Positions 1-11,168 of a stretch of DNA of 64,000 nucleotides are shown in pieces. The stretch's first letter is position 1. The number at the start of each line of letters is the position of its first letter. The stretch lies in assembly GCA_032160165.1 (NCBI GenBank), contig JAVHWA010000158.1, positions 1 to 64,000 on the forward strand, read 5' to 3'. The position numbers were made by a program, and so were the translations under genes. The notes below the pieces were generated by a model. That model saw only the letters and a list, made by a program, of their open reading frames with translations. It did not search any database and was not told the origin of the DNA. This DNA comes from QHXM01 sp032160165. GTDB lineage: Bacteria; Acidobacteriota; Blastocatellia; Pyrinomonadales; Pyrinomonadaceae.

Positions 1-1
1 C

Positions 2-247
2 AACACCCCCCGAGAGCGCGACCCCATTCTAGGCGATCTTCCCCCACCGACTACCAGCCCGCCCCACACTGCGTGGCTGCTGTGCGGCCTCCCACACGGT
101 GTCGCCGTCGCCGTCACCGCGATGAACCCGGAATACATGAGCGTCCTTTGGAAAGACCCCCGGGGTCACAAGTTAATTTACCTTGCGCTGTTCCTACAGA
201 TTTCAGGAATGCTGATCGTGAGAAAGATACTGAGAATAAAGATCTAG
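2..247 (+). CDS. tadB: TadB-like type II secretion F protein, C-terminal end (partial)
   Basis: The reading frame enters from the window edge and ends at TAG 245-247. Its last part reads NPEYMSVLWKDPRG followed by a hydrophobic helix and a basic tail (VRKILRIK), which is the usual C-terminus of TadB, an inner-membrane platform protein of the Tad/Flp pilus machine. The first 60 or so bases translate less convincingly, so the frame near the contig edge may be imperfect. It lies directly upstream of tadC, as is normal in tad operons. Confidence 0.7.
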   Translation, partial: NTPRERDPILGDLPPPTTSPPHTAWLLCGLPHGVAVAVTAMNPEYMSVLWKDPRGHKLIYLALFLQISGMLIVRKILRIKI

Positions 248-345
248 TGGACAGTGGTCGGTGGACGGTGGACAGTTCGAAGCTGCCCACACCTCGACAC
301 TGAAGCTGATCACCGACCACTGAACACTGACCACCGACCACCGAC
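247..345. repeat. Heptamer inverted-repeat element A (tadB-tadC)
   Basis: Left arm 247-274 is four heptamers of type GTGGACA/GTGGTCG. Right arm about 309-345 is the complement type GACCACC/GACCACT. The arms can pair into a long hairpin. The element begins at the tadB stop codon and ends at the base before the tadC ATG, so tadC has no separate Shine-Dalgarno sequence. Confidence 0.85.
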
Positions 346-1272
346 ATGCTACTCATCACCATTTCAACTTTCGTTTGCATAAGCTTTGGCATTATGGCGC
401 TCTACTGGCTGTTCTCTCGTCCGCAGAGTGCAGCGACCGAGCGGCTCAAGAAACTTGGTCAGCCAGGGGCAGCAGCAAACGCTTCGCTCGCCATGGACGA
501 AGAGCGTCCCGTGGCCGAGATGGCCCAACGAATCGCTGCGCCTCTCAACCGGCTTCTACCCGCTTCAGCAGCCGAAGCTCGAAAGCTGGAGAAGCTGTTG
601 ATGCACGCGGGCTTCCGCGGCAGAAACGCGCCGATAGTCTATCGGGCGATCCAGATGACCTCGCTCGCCGTTTTCCCCGGCGCGGTCGCGCTGGTCTTCG
701 CCATTCTCGCGTGGCCGCTCTCGAGCGCGCTGATCTGGTTTCTGGTTGCCTTCATACTGGGCTTCTTCCTCCCGCGCTTTGTGCTCGATCAGTTCATCAA
801 AGGCCGTCAGCAACGGGTTCGATGGGGACTGGCGGATGCGCTCGATCTGATGGTCGTTTCGATAGAGGCCGGGCTTGGCTTGAACGCCGCCATGCTCAGA
901 GTCAGCGACGAATTGAGAGACGTGCACAAGGACATCAGCGAGGAATTTGAGCTCGCGAACCTTGAAATCAAAGTAGGCCGCGATCGCGAAGAAGCCTTAC
1001 GAAATCTAGCAGAGCGCACCGGGGTTGACGACTTGCGAAGCCTTGTGGCGATGCTTATCCAGGCTGATCGATTTGGTACTTCGATCGCTCGCGCAGTGCG
1101 GATCTACTCGGATTCGCTTCGCACCAAACGGAGACAGCGGGCAGAACAGGCGGCGCAGAAGGCTGCGGTAAAGCTGCTTTTCCCACTCGCATGTTTTCTT
1201 TTCCCGGTTTTATTTATCGCCATCCTGGGCCCCGCGATGCTTACATTGATCGATACGTTCAGTAACATGTAA
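346..1272 (+). CDS. tadC: TadC-like type II secretion F domain protein
   Basis: This 308-residue inner-membrane protein is the second platform subunit of the Tad/Flp pilus assembly system. It has an N-terminal membrane helix (about 1-23), two central helices (about 100-150) and a C-terminal helix. The T2SSF core includes LDLMVVSIEAGLGLNAA and the charged EELANLEI-like stretch typical of TadC. The ATG directly follows repeat element A, with no visible ribosome-binding site. TadB lies upstream and a TPR protein 14 bases downstream, as in tad operons. Confidence 0.9.
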   Translation: MLLITISTFVCISFGIMALYWLFSRPQSAATERLKKLGQPGAAANASLAMDEERPVAEMAQRIAAPLNRLLPASAAEARKLEKLLMHAGFRGRNAPIVYRAIQMTSLAVFPGAVALVFAILAWPLSSALIWFLVAFILGFFLPRFVLDQFIKGRQQRVRWGLADALDLMVVSIEAGLGLNAAMLRVSDELRDVHKDISEEFELANLEIKVGRDREEALRNLAERTGVDDLRSLVAMLIQADRFGTSIARAVRIYSDSLRTKRRQRAEQAAQKAAVKLLFPLACFLFPVLFIAILGPAMLTLIDTFSNM

Positions 1273-1286
1273 AGGAGTCTGGAACC

Positions 1287-2249
1287 ATGCGCAGACGAAC
1301 CATCATCGCTATCGCAGTCGCCTTAACACTGTGTTTCGGCATCACCGCTTTCTGGAGCGCCGAGACGACGGTGCGCTACGGCGACGTGGACGCAAACATC
1401 GTCGCCGATTCGGGCTCTGATACCGGACAGAGCGTCGATAAAAAGAAGGACGGGAACCGAGTCGTCAAGGTCCTTACCGCGCCGTTCCGCGCCTTGAAAC
1501 GCCTGTTCGGCGGAGGCAATGACGAAGGAAAGCTCCAACGGCTGTCCGAAAAAGACGTGGAAAAATTCGAAAGCTCGCCGGCGTCCAGGATCAACGATGG
1601 AAGCTCGTCAGCGGAAGCGAAACCAGGCATCACCGCAACCGCAAGGGAGCATCTGGCCCAGGGGCGCGCTCTCTTGAACGTCGGACGTGTCAACGAGGCA
1701 ATAACAGAACTCTCGCTCGCGGCTTCTCTCGATCCGAAGCTAACCGAAGCGAACAGCCTTATGGGACTCGCATACGATCGTAAAGGAATGCACGACCGTG
1801 CAAGAGAGTCGTACCAGCGCGCGATCAAAGCAGAACCTGACGACGCGCAGACGCTGAACAATCTAGGCTTCTCGCTGTATCAGAACGGCAACTACCGCGC
1901 GGCCGTCGACAAACTAAAGCACGCCGCGAAGCTCGCGCCAACTGATCAACGCATTCTTAACAATCTGGCGCTGGCGCAGTGCCGGCTCGGGAAGTACGAC
2001 GATGCTTACAGAAACTTCGCTCGTGCCGGAGGTGAAGTTACCGGAAGGTTGAATACGGGGGCGATGCTGGAGCGGTTGGGACGCGATGACGAAGCCATTA
2101 AGCAATACGAAGCGGCGCGACGCGCTCAGCCAAGAGCCACCGTCGCGACCGCACGTTTGGCCGAGCTTTATCGTCGGGTGGGTCGGACCAGCGAGGCGCA
2201 GGCGATGCAAGGCGCAATGGCCAGCGAAATAGTCGCAGCCGGGAACTGA
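1287..2249 (+). CDS. tadD: TadD-like tetratricopeptide repeat protein
   Basis: A 320-residue protein with an N-terminal signal or anchor helix (about 5-25), a low-complexity linker (30-115) and five to six TPR units (about 117-310), with typical motifs such as NNLGFSLYQNGNYRAAV. TadD proteins are TPR lipoproteins that help assemble the Tad secretin. A clean lipobox is not evident here, so membrane attachment is uncertain. AAAGGAG sits at a good distance before the ATG, 14 bases after tadC, so the two are probably cotranscribed. Confidence 0.8.
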   Translation: MRRRTIIAIAVALTLCFGITAFWSAETTVRYGDVDANIVADSGSDTGQSVDKKKDGNRVVKVLTAPFRALKRLFGGGNDEGKLQRLSEKDVEKFESSPASRINDGSSSAEAKPGITATAREHLAQGRALLNVGRVNEAITELSLAASLDPKLTEANSLMGLAYDRKGMHDRARESYQRAIKAEPDDAQTLNNLGFSLYQNGNYRAAVDKLKHAAKLAPTDQRILNNLALAQCRLGKYDDAYRNFARAGGEVTGRLNTGAMLERLGRDDEAIKQYEAARRAQPRATVATARLAELYRRVGRTSEAQAMQGAMASEIVAAGN

Positions 2250-2255
2250 GAATGA

Positions 2256-2327
2256 GTCCAATGTCTAAGGTCCAAGGTCACGACCATCAGGACGACTTTA
2301 GACCTTGGACATCGGACCTTGGACTTG
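2256..2327. repeat. Heptamer inverted-repeat element B
   Basis: Left arm 2256-2284 uses words GTCCAAT, GTCTAAG, GTCCAAG. Right arm 2294-2327 uses GACCTTG, GACTTTA, GACATCG, which are the complements. The loop is about ten bases. It lies in the tadD-ATPase gap and contains an apparent TTG start (2319) that should not be used. Confidence 0.85.
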
Positions 2328-2351
2328 AATTTTGCCGAAGGGAAATTTGCA

Positions 2352-3701
2352 ATGACGCACACTGGAATTCTTACACGCGCGGAGATAGAGAGTATGGGAC
2401 CGCCCGTGCCTGAAGAGGTGGCGGACGCCGGAGTCAGCGAAGGTTTCCTGTGCGATCTCACACTCAAGCACGTGGCGATGATGGCCGAACCGACGACGAC
2501 TGCGGTCGCAGAGCGGCTGCGCTTACCGCGAACTCTGACGGAAGAGTTGCTACAGTCGCTCTTCCGCGAAAAGCTCATCGAGGTTCGCCTTCAAACGACG
2601 CCGGGCTCGACCCGCTATGCCATGCTGGATCATGGGTGGGAACGTCTCGCGCGCCTTCATCAGGCGTCGGGATACACCGGTCCGGCTCCTGTCTCTCTAA
2701 AGGACTACGCGCACATGATGCGATTGCAAGCGGTGCCATCGCGAGCAGCGTCGATGGAAACAGTGCGCGCGGCCTTCCGTGATCTGGTACTTCCAGAATC
2801 CCTGCTTCAAACCCTGGGCTGCGTGATTAATTCGCGACGATCGCTATTCCTGAGTGGCCTTCCGGGTACGGGCAAGACTGCGGTCGCGGAGCGGATCAAT
2901 GCGGCCCTGCCGGGCGCTATCTGGATCCCCTATGCGATCGAGATCGACGGACAGATCATTCGCGTCTTCGACTCGCACAGCCATCGAATAGCGCCCGAAG
3001 ATCAGACGCCCATGGAGTACGACCGACGTTGGATCCAGATCGAGAGACCGCTGATTGTTGTCGGCGGCGAATTGACGCTGGAGAACACTGACCTGGTTTG
3101 GAGCGATGTTGCGCGCTTCTACGAAGCACCCTTTCAGATGAAATCAAATGGTGGGACGCTCGTCATTGACGACTTTGGACGTCAGCGCGTTGCGCCACAG
3201 GACCTGCTTAATCGCTGGATCGTTCCCCTCGAACGAAGAACGGACTATCTGGCACTCCATACCGGGAAAAAGATCGAAGTACCTTTCGAACAACTGGTGC
3301 TGTTCTCGACCAACCTGAATGAGAAGGACCTGGCCGATGAAGCTTTTCTTCGTCGCATGGGATACCGCGCGCGCGTCGAGCCTCCCACTCCCGCGGCCTA
3401 TCTGGAGATCTTTAAACGGGCTGCGTACACGCGTGGGCTTCGTTGCGACCAAACGTGTCTCGATCACATCCTCAACAACTACATGATCGAGCATCGGCAG
3501 ATGAAAGCCTGTGAGCCAAGAGACTTGCTCGAGCGAGTAACAGACATCTGTCTTTTTGAGGGGCGCACACTCGAGATCGAGCCGAAGGTGGTCGATGTGG
3601 CGTGGCGCAACTACTTCGGCGCTTCGCACGGGTTTGCTTCGCAACAGCCGGCGTCCCGGAGCGATGTTGAGGTCGATGCCGAAGAGCCATTGGAAGTCTG
3701 A
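2352..3701 (+). CDS. AAA+ ATPase of a tad-linked cluster
   Basis: A 449-residue ATPase. Residues about 35-100 look like a winged-helix segment. The AAA core has Walker A GLPGTGKT (169-176), Walker B TLVIDDFG (269-276) and a sensor-1-like LVLFSTNLN. The ATG at 2352 is preceded by GAAGGGA. An earlier TTG at 2319 lies inside repeat element B and is rejected. Position between tadD and a lytic transglycosylase suggests a role in pilus assembly or its control, but this is not TadA/CpaF. The family is recognised only as AAA+, and the exact role is unknown. Confidence 0.75.
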   Translation: MTHTGILTRAEIESMGPPVPEEVADAGVSEGFLCDLTLKHVAMMAEPTTTAVAERLRLPRTLTEELLQSLFREKLIEVRLQTTPGSTRYAMLDHGWERLARLHQASGYTGPAPVSLKDYAHMMRLQAVPSRAASMETVRAAFRDLVLPESLLQTLGCVINSRRSLFLSGLPGTGKTAVAERINAALPGAIWIPYAIEIDGQIIRVFDSHSHRIAPEDQTPMEYDRRWIQIERPLIVVGGELTLENTDLVWSDVARFYEAPFQMKSNGGTLVIDDFGRQRVAPQDLLNRWIVPLERRTDYLALHTGKKIEVPFEQLVLFSTNLNEKDLADEAFLRRMGYRARVEPPTPAAYLEIFKRAAYTRGLRCDQTCLDHILNNYMIEHRQMKACEPRDLLERVTDICLFEGRTLEIEPKVVDVAWRNYFGASHGFASQQPASRSDVEVDAEEPLEV

Positions 3702-3764
3702 GAGTCCATAGCGGACTCCTATGAATCGCAGAAAGTCGCAAACGATAGTGTGGAAGGCAAAGCC

Positions 3765-4958
3765 ATGAATTCAAGTTCCCCTCGATTGATAGTCCTGATT
3801 CTTGCGGTGCTTCTTCTTCCGATTGGCAGTGCGACCACGTTCGCGCAAATCTCTCGCGGACGAGATGCCGCGTTGAAATCTACCTCAAAGCGTTGGGCGG
3901 GTCGCAGGTTGGTTAAGATCAGAGCCAGATCAGGCGACACCTTGAACTTGCTTGGTGACCGCTTTGGCGTTTCCGGCGATGAGATCGCCGAACTAAACGG
4001 CACATCGATCAACACAATGCTTGCGGCAGGACGCGAGCTTTTGATACCGCTTCCCTCCCCTGAAGCAATTGTCAGGGCGTCGGCTGCCAGAATGGACGCG
4101 CACGACGGCTCTCAAACAGCTTCAACCGTCGGTTCATCCGATGACGACGATCCTGTTTGGGAGAAAATCCAGGGGGTCTGGTTCCGAAGTGGAAGCGCGG
4201 CACGAATAACTCTATCTAAAAGTAATGAGACTGCCGAACTCGAAGACGCGAAACTGCACGAGCGCTCTAACGAGACATCAGTCGCCAGAGTCGTCGAGTC
4301 AGCCGATATGGAACGCAGCACGGTCCCTCAGCCGGTTTGGATTTTCCTGGTCGGCGGCGCGCGCGTTGAGGCCGATGCCGTTAACGAAACACGGGAAGGC
4401 GTTTGGTACACAAGCGGCCCTATCTCGATCTTCATCGAGCGCTCGCGTATCGAACGAATTGAACGCGAACGCGCGCACGGCACGTCGAGCTCCGGATCGT
4501 GGACCGAACGAGGATGGACCACGGGCAATGCGAAGTTTGATTCCCTGATCAAGGATAACGGGGCGCGCTTTGGTGTTGATCCGTATCTGATCTTCTGTGT
4601 GATGGAACAGGAATCGAGATTCAAACCGCGGATCGTCAGCCCTAAAGGCGCGCGAGGCCTAATGCAGCTAATGCCCGGCACGGGCGCTCGGTTCGGTGTC
4701 CGTCATCCGTTCGATCCGGGGGAAAACATAATGGGCGGTACGCGCTATCTGAAACAGTTGCTGGAGAATTTTGGGGGTCGCGTCGACCTCGTGCTCGCGG
4801 GCTACAACGCGGGCGAAGGCGCCGTTGCCAAATTCGGGGGGAACGTCCCGCCGTACAGGGAAACAAGAAATTACGTTCAGCGAATCAGCAAACGATACGG
4901 TCAAACGAAGTCCGGCTTATCCGCCTCGCCGGACCCAGGTGGTCCTGGCTTGCGATGA
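3765..4958 (+). CDS. LysM and lytic transglycosylase (SLT) protein
   Basis: This 397-residue exported protein has a signal peptide (1-28, ending TTFAQ), a LysM peptidoglycan-binding domain (about 50-96), a linker, and a C-terminal SLT domain (about 255-375). The SLT domain carries VMEQESRFKP with the likely catalytic Glu283, then GLMQLMPGT and AGYNAGEGAV. It should cleave the glycan strands of peptidoglycan in the periplasm, plausibly to let the pilus pass through the wall. ATG 3765 is preceded by GGAAGGC. The GTG at 3750 is an in-frame alternative. Confidence 0.88.
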   Translation: MNSSSPRLIVLILAVLLLPIGSATTFAQISRGRDAALKSTSKRWAGRRLVKIRARSGDTLNLLGDRFGVSGDEIAELNGTSINTMLAAGRELLIPLPSPEAIVRASAARMDAHDGSQTASTVGSSDDDDPVWEKIQGVWFRSGSAARITLSKSNETAELEDAKLHERSNETSVARVVESADMERSTVPQPVWIFLVGGARVEADAVNETREGVWYTSGPISIFIERSRIERIERERAHGTSSSGSWTERGWTTGNAKFDSLIKDNGARFGVDPYLIFCVMEQESRFKPRIVSPKGARGLMQLMPGTGARFGVRHPFDPGENIMGGTRYLKQLLENFGGRVDLVLAGYNAGEGAVAKFGGNVPPYRETRNYVQRISKRYGQTKSGLSASPDPGGPGLR

Positions 4959-5013
4959 AGGGGTCACGAGCCGAGTGCCTCGATTCCAATTATTCAAGAG
5001 AAGTTATTGCCCT

Positions 5014-5757
5014 ATGAAAGAACTTATTATCAAGCTCTCACTGATTGTCACGGCATTCTGCACAGTGGGCGCAGTCGCGTTCGCCCAACAAAAACCGGAG
5101 ACGCCGCTCGATAATTCCGCGGTCATCAAACTCGTGCGGGCGGGCTTCAAAGACAAGACCGTTATCGCAATAATCAGGAGCCGGCCCGCGCAGTTCGACC
5201 TTTCTCCGGATCAATTAATAGAGCTAAAGCGCAGCGGGGTCAGCGAGAGCGTGATCCTTGTGATGCTGGCGAGCGACGATGCCGAGCTGACAGCAACTGA
5301 CGAACTGGGCAGCGACCCATTCTTCGGTGACTCCGCTCGCGCGAAGGGTGGAGCAAAAACTGCAGAAGGCGAGACCGACATCTTCGGCATGAACGGCGGA
5401 TCGAACAGCCGAATCCGCCAACGAGGCGCCGGCAGTTCAAGCGGCGGCGACACTCAGGCGACCGGGAGCGCCACTGTCCGTATCCTGCGGCCATCCGTCG
5501 AGCCGGGAGGTGTAGCCAAGCTCGAAAGGACCCCGACTTTAACGAATGAATCGATCGTGGAGTTGGTTGACGCGGGCTTTTCAGAAGGGACCATCATCCG
5601 TCGCATAGAACAATCACCCGCCGAATTCGATCTCACGCCACCGAAGCTCGCGGAACTTCGGCGCCGGCGAGTCAGCGACCGAGTAATCGCCGCCATGACG
5701 TTAGCGATGAGCGATGACTCGTCGTCGGCGCCAAAGGCCCCAGGCAACACCCCATAG
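5014..5757 (+). CDS. Secreted protein with two copies of a ~50-residue helical domain
   Basis: A 247-residue protein with a clear signal peptide (1-25, ending AVAFAQQ). Two related segments, about residues 34-84 and 177-228, share the pattern V-LV-AGF-D-TII-RI--SPA-FDL-P--L-ELRR--VSD-VI--M, which points to an internal duplication. They are joined by a Ser/Gly-rich linker. Similar modules occur in uncharacterised acidobacterial proteins, but I know no function. An in-frame ATG at 4771 would overlap the transglycosylase gene and lose the signal peptide, so it is rejected. Confidence 0.7.
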   Translation: MKELIIKLSLIVTAFCTVGAVAFAQQKPETPLDNSAVIKLVRAGFKDKTVIAIIRSRPAQFDLSPDQLIELKRSGVSESVILVMLASDDAELTATDELGSDPFFGDSARAKGGAKTAEGETDIFGMNGGSNSRIRQRGAGSSSGGDTQATGSATVRILRPSVEPGGVAKLERTPTLTNESIVELVDAGFSEGTIIRRIEQSPAEFDLTPPKLAELRRRRVSDRVIAAMTLAMSDDSSSAPKAPGNTP

Positions 5758-5801
5758 TTTCGACGAACACACAAGCATCCAACGCGAACAAGGTACAGCC
5801 G

Positions 5802-6872
5802 ATGCCATTGGACGGGACCCGGACAAAGAGTATGTTTCTATGCTTCGGGCTTCTGCTGCTTTGCTTCTCCGCGTCTGCACCTGCGCTTTACGCACAAGGC
5901 AAAATGCCGGGACGCGTTTCTCCATCGCCGACCCCTGGCGACGAGATTGATGAAGGCGATGTGATCTCGGTCAGCACGTCGGAGGTAATGCTTCCGATTA
6001 CAGTGCGCGACGCGGCCGGCCGGCTGGTGACTACACTGACGCAAACTGATTTTCGAGTCTTCGAAGACGGACGCGAGCAGCCGTTAAGCGATCTCGCCCT
6101 CAGGCAGGTGCCGGTCGATGTGAGCTTGATGGTTGATGCTTCCTCGAGCGCCTCAGCAAACCTGGAGGACTTTAATCGCGCGGTCGAAGGCTTCGCTTCC
6201 AAACTGGGGCCGGATGATCGGCTGAGCCTGATAAAGTTCGACGATCGAATAGAGCTTTTACAAGACTGGACACAGAGTCGCGTTCAGCTGCGTCGCAGCC
6301 TTCGACGTGTCGTGCCTGGGGTGTTCACACGTTTCAACGATGCATTGGTCCTGGCTGCTCGCGAACAGTTCGCACACGCACGCGGGCGGCACGCGGTGAT
6401 CATTCTGACAGACGGAATCGATAGCGGACGAGGAGCCAACACGCTCGAGACGGCGCTGAAAGCGCTGCTTGAGGCGCAGGCAATCGTTTATGTAGTGAGT
6501 AATACGGAAATCGAACGTGTGAAAAAGCGCGAAGAGTTGGGTTCGCTATTAAGTGCCGGCCCAGCAGTTGCTCAGTTCAACCAGCTACGCATAGGCGATC
6601 TACGCGAGGGACTTCGCGTGCTGGACGCAAGCGAAAACAATCTCGAAAGGTTGTGTGTCGCCACCGGTGGAAAGCTCTACAAACCGTTGAGCTTTGATCA
6701 ATTGGACTCGACTTATGCAGAGGTTGCCGAGGAACTGCGTTCTCAATACGCGCTCTATTACATGCCCCTGGACAAGTCTCGAGATGGAAAATTCCGTAGA
6801 GTGCGCGTGCAAACCAACGTGCCGTCGCATCGGGTTTCCACTCGCATCGGCTACTATGCGCCAGGTCGGTAG
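5802..6872 (+). CDS. VWFA-related exported protein (Acidobacteria type)
   Basis: A 356-residue protein. The signal peptide ends near residue 31 (LYAQG). A beta-rich region (55-100) with the phrase DFRVFEDGREQ precedes a von Willebrand A domain (about 105-300). The metal-ion-dependent adhesion site is intact: DASSS at 112-116, Thr176 and TDG at 203-205. The layout fits the VWFA-related family common in Acidobacteria. The role is probably extracytoplasmic adhesion or protein interaction. ATG 5832 (MFLCFG) is a possible alternative start that also keeps the signal peptide. It follows the tad-linked genes in the same direction. Confidence 0.82.
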   Translation: MPLDGTRTKSMFLCFGLLLLCFSASAPALYAQGKMPGRVSPSPTPGDEIDEGDVISVSTSEVMLPITVRDAAGRLVTTLTQTDFRVFEDGREQPLSDLALRQVPVDVSLMVDASSSASANLEDFNRAVEGFASKLGPDDRLSLIKFDDRIELLQDWTQSRVQLRRSLRRVVPGVFTRFNDALVLAAREQFAHARGRHAVIILTDGIDSGRGANTLETALKALLEAQAIVYVVSNTEIERVKKREELGSLLSAGPAVAQFNQLRIGDLREGLRVLDASENNLERLCVATGGKLYKPLSFDQLDSTYAEVAEELRSQYALYYMPLDKSRDGKFRRVRVQTNVPSHRVSTRIGYYAPGR

Positions 6873-6882
6873 TAGGTAGCGA

Positions 6883-8025
6883 TTACTTCAGAACGTCCCA
6901 GGTCCTTATCACTACCAGCTCATCATAGCTCGCCGCCACTTTACCGTTACGAGAGAAACGTAGGGCGCCTATCAGCGGGAAACGAGAAATCGTTTTCCCA
7001 GTTGTGACGTCAATCAGGGAATAGTCTCGGCTCTTATTTCCGCTTGCTATCAGCTTCCCGTCGGGCGTGAACGTGGCGTAGTCAAAGTCAGGAAGGGTGC
7101 TTCTTTTCTCGCCATCGGCAACGTTCCAAATTATCAGCTCGCCGACCGGATCCTGATCTGCAGCAGATCGCAGTTCGCTCGTGCTCACAAGGGACTGACC
7201 GTCTGGCGAAAACCAGAGCCCGGTTGGATCGCCTTTGGTGACTTGCAAGGTCCGTGTTAGTTCCCCTGTCGTGAGGTCCCAAAGCTCGATCGATTGTTTT
7301 GTGATAGTCGCCAATTTGCTTCCGTCTGGCGAAAACGCCAGGCGGCTCATTATGTAGAGCGCGCTGCCGCCTATTGATCTCCCCTTTGCGGGCTGGATCG
7401 GTGCAAGTTTCTTTGATTGAACATCCCAAAGCTCGAGGATGGTTTTTTCCTCACCTGAACCTTCGACAAAAGTCACCAGGGCCAGACTCTTTCCGTCCGG
7501 CGAAATTTTGACCGACTCCACGATCCCGGTACTGTGAATCTTGCCGATAACTCTGTATGTTTTCGCGTCCCAGAATGTGACGGTATGAGAATCTTTCTCT
7601 TGGGCGAGATTGCCGGGACCAGTTACAAAAAATGATCCATCGGGCGAGAAAACGACATCGCCGAATCCTGGCGACGCGAGCTCGATAATCTTCTTTCTCG
7701 TTCCGGTGCGCGTGTTCCAGACTATTAATGTTGCGGGAAAGTATGCACACACCAGCGTATTTCCATCGGGGGAGAGGTCAAAGTTCTGTATGACATCATC
7801 AGGCACAGCGGTTCCGTTGCGGTTGGACACATCACCGTATGTCGTCGCAAGCAGTCTCAGATTTACAGCCTTAATAAAGGTGGGTCCCTTCCAGGGCGTT
7901 CTCTTGGCCCGGTACCTTCCATTTGCCAGCGGCTGGTTTCGTCTCTGACGCCTGGATTGCGGAATCCCCGTGCTCCCCACGAAGCACACGGCGATAACTA
8001 ACGCGAGTAACTGTATTTTTCTCAT
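6883..8025 (-). CDS. Exported WD40/YVTN-type beta-propeller protein
   Basis: A 380-residue protein with a signal peptide (MRKIQLLALVIAVCFVGSTG) and repeated FSPDG-S-L/V blades (for example DLSPDGNTLVCA, FSPDGSFFVTG, ISPDGKSLALV, FSPDGSKLATI, FSPDGQSLVST), ending each blade with a W-D/N pair. It is probably a scaffold in the periplasm or outer membrane, and the partner is unknown. ATG 8025 has AGGTGA just upstream and starts a proper signal peptide. The longer frame from 8052 adds nine polar residues. It converges with the VWA gene, leaving only ten bases. Confidence 0.75.
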   Translation of the reverse strand: MRKIQLLALVIAVCFVGSTGIPQSRRQRRNQPLANGRYRAKRTPWKGPTFIKAVNLRLLATTYGDVSNRNGTAVPDDVIQNFDLSPDGNTLVCAYFPATLIVWNTRTGTRKKIIELASPGFGDVVFSPDGSFFVTGPGNLAQEKDSHTVTFWDAKTYRVIGKIHSTGIVESVKISPDGKSLALVTFVEGSGEEKTILELWDVQSKKLAPIQPAKGRSIGGSALYIMSRLAFSPDGSKLATITKQSIELWDLTTGELTRTLQVTKGDPTGLWFSPDGQSLVSTSELRSAADQDPVGELIIWNVADGEKRSTLPDFDYATFTPDGKLIASGNKSRDYSLIDVTTGKTISRFPLIGALRFSRNGKVAASYDELVVIRTWDVLK

Positions 8026-8724
8026 GGTCACCTGTTTTGTCCGCACCTGCAAAGATTTTCAGTCGAAGGACGCGGATTCTATCATTGGCCGAGCAAACTG
8101 CATAACTCAAAGCTCAATTCAAAAGCTGGTCTGGCAGCTCCCGTTCTCTTTGGAAGCGGAGCGACAAGTCGAGCTTGTCGGGCTTCAAGCGGAGGCGCTT
8201 CTGTGACGGCCGCTTCCATGTCTTTCTCACAATTATCGGGGTAGTCTTCACGCGCAGGTGTCACATAGGGCCGCCCTCTTTAACAAAAAGTCCATTGGGT
8301 GTCATAATGGCTCGCGGCGGTTCGAATGATGGAGTTTGAGGCCATGTGATACGCCTAAGGGAGGGTTGGCTTAGATTCATTATCTGCCGGATTTCAGATA
8401 ACCTCTATTATTTCTCCAGTTGACCTGCTTAACGCGGCGCGGCATGGCCGTTGCTCTTAAGAGAACGTCGTTTTGCGAACTGATCTCGCACTGCGCCCTC
8501 TGGGCTTCCCGGTATTTGAACACAAGAGACCTGATGGCCAGCAGTTATTTTAAGGGCTGGCGTCAACGTTTGCGTGCGAACCTTAAAAGCAGGTATCCTC
8601 GCACGCTGATCGGACTCTCCCGCCGCGTTTGCTCAATATCTGCCAGTCAGTTGTGGCCTTTGTGGGGATCTTCGCGACGACGACCCATTTTTTGCAATTT
8701 AAACGAGTAGAGAAGGAAAATTTC
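8026..8724. other. Gene-free interval with hairpins before the Tes-like gene
   Basis: No convincing gene is seen. The interval holds a palindrome CGACAAG-tcgag-CTTGTCG (8162-8180) and, closer to the radical SAM gene, two hairpins: GCCAGC/GCTGGC (8537-8561) and GCGTGCGA/TCGCACGC (8572-8606). The last part is probably the 5' leader of the downstream gene. A 96-codon frame at 8420-8710 has no coding character. Confidence 0.5.
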
Positions 8725-10755
<2,031 letters not shown>

Positions 10756-10787
10756 GCCGGCCGAGGATCTGTAGACCAGTAGTCTCA

Positions 10788-10830
10788 TGAGCCCTGCGAG
10801 CAATCCGGAGGAGAGCTTCGCAGGGTTCAT
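10788..10830 (+). terminator. Hairpin after the radical SAM gene
   Basis: The arms ATGAGCCCTGCGAGC and GCTTCGCAGGGTTCAT pair over about 15 bases around a 13-base loop. There is no T-run, so this is either a Rho-aided or imperfect terminator or a transcript-end stabiliser. Confidence 0.5.
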
Positions 10831-10930
10831 CTGCGCTTGACCGTAGCCGATGTCGGCGTGTTAAATTATGTGGTTTGGGAACGCCCCGGATCGACTACCA
10901 ATGGTATAGAACTATTTTGATGGAGAGATA

Positions 10931-11140
10931 ATGGCGATCGTTAATGTAAATCAAGGCGAGTCAATTGAGAGCGCCCTCCGCCGCTTCAAGCGCAGGGTAA
11001 TGACTGAAGAGATAATTAAGGACGCGAAAAAGCACGCTTTCTTCATGCCCCCAGGTCAAAAGGCCAAACTCAAGTCGGCTCTGGCGCGCAAACGCAACAA
11101 GAAAAAGGGTCGCGGCCGGCCCATTCGTGATTCACGCTAG
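10931..11140 (+). CDS. rpsU: 30S ribosomal protein S21
   Basis: A 69-residue basic protein with the S21 pattern: ESIESALRRFKRRV near the N-terminus, then a Lys/Arg-rich tail (ALARKRNKKKGRGRP). It binds the 3' region of 16S rRNA in the small subunit. GGAGAG precedes the ATG at a normal distance. It stands alone between hairpins on both sides. Confidence 0.95.
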   Translation: MAIVNVNQGESIESALRRFKRRVMTEEIIKDAKKHAFFMPPGQKAKLKSALARKRNKKKGRGRPIRDSR

Positions 11141-11168
11141 TTGGCGCGCGGCCGACAGGCGCCACCCC

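Noticed and set aside
73..303. 76-codon frame on the plus strand at the window start
   Set aside because: Out of frame with the tadB C-terminus, Arg-rich, and it runs through repeat element A.
247..345. REP/BIME elements or CRISPR-like repeats for the heptamer elements
   Set aside because: The words differ between elements and there are no fixed heads, spacers or nearby RAYT gene in the window. Only the hairpin form is shared.
2319..2351. Upstream TTG start for the AAA+ ATPase
   Set aside because: It is inside repeat element B. ATG 2352 has a proper GAAGGGA site.
8420..8710. 96-codon frame before the Tes-like gene
   Set aside because: No ribosome-binding site, no domain, and it overlaps the leader hairpins.
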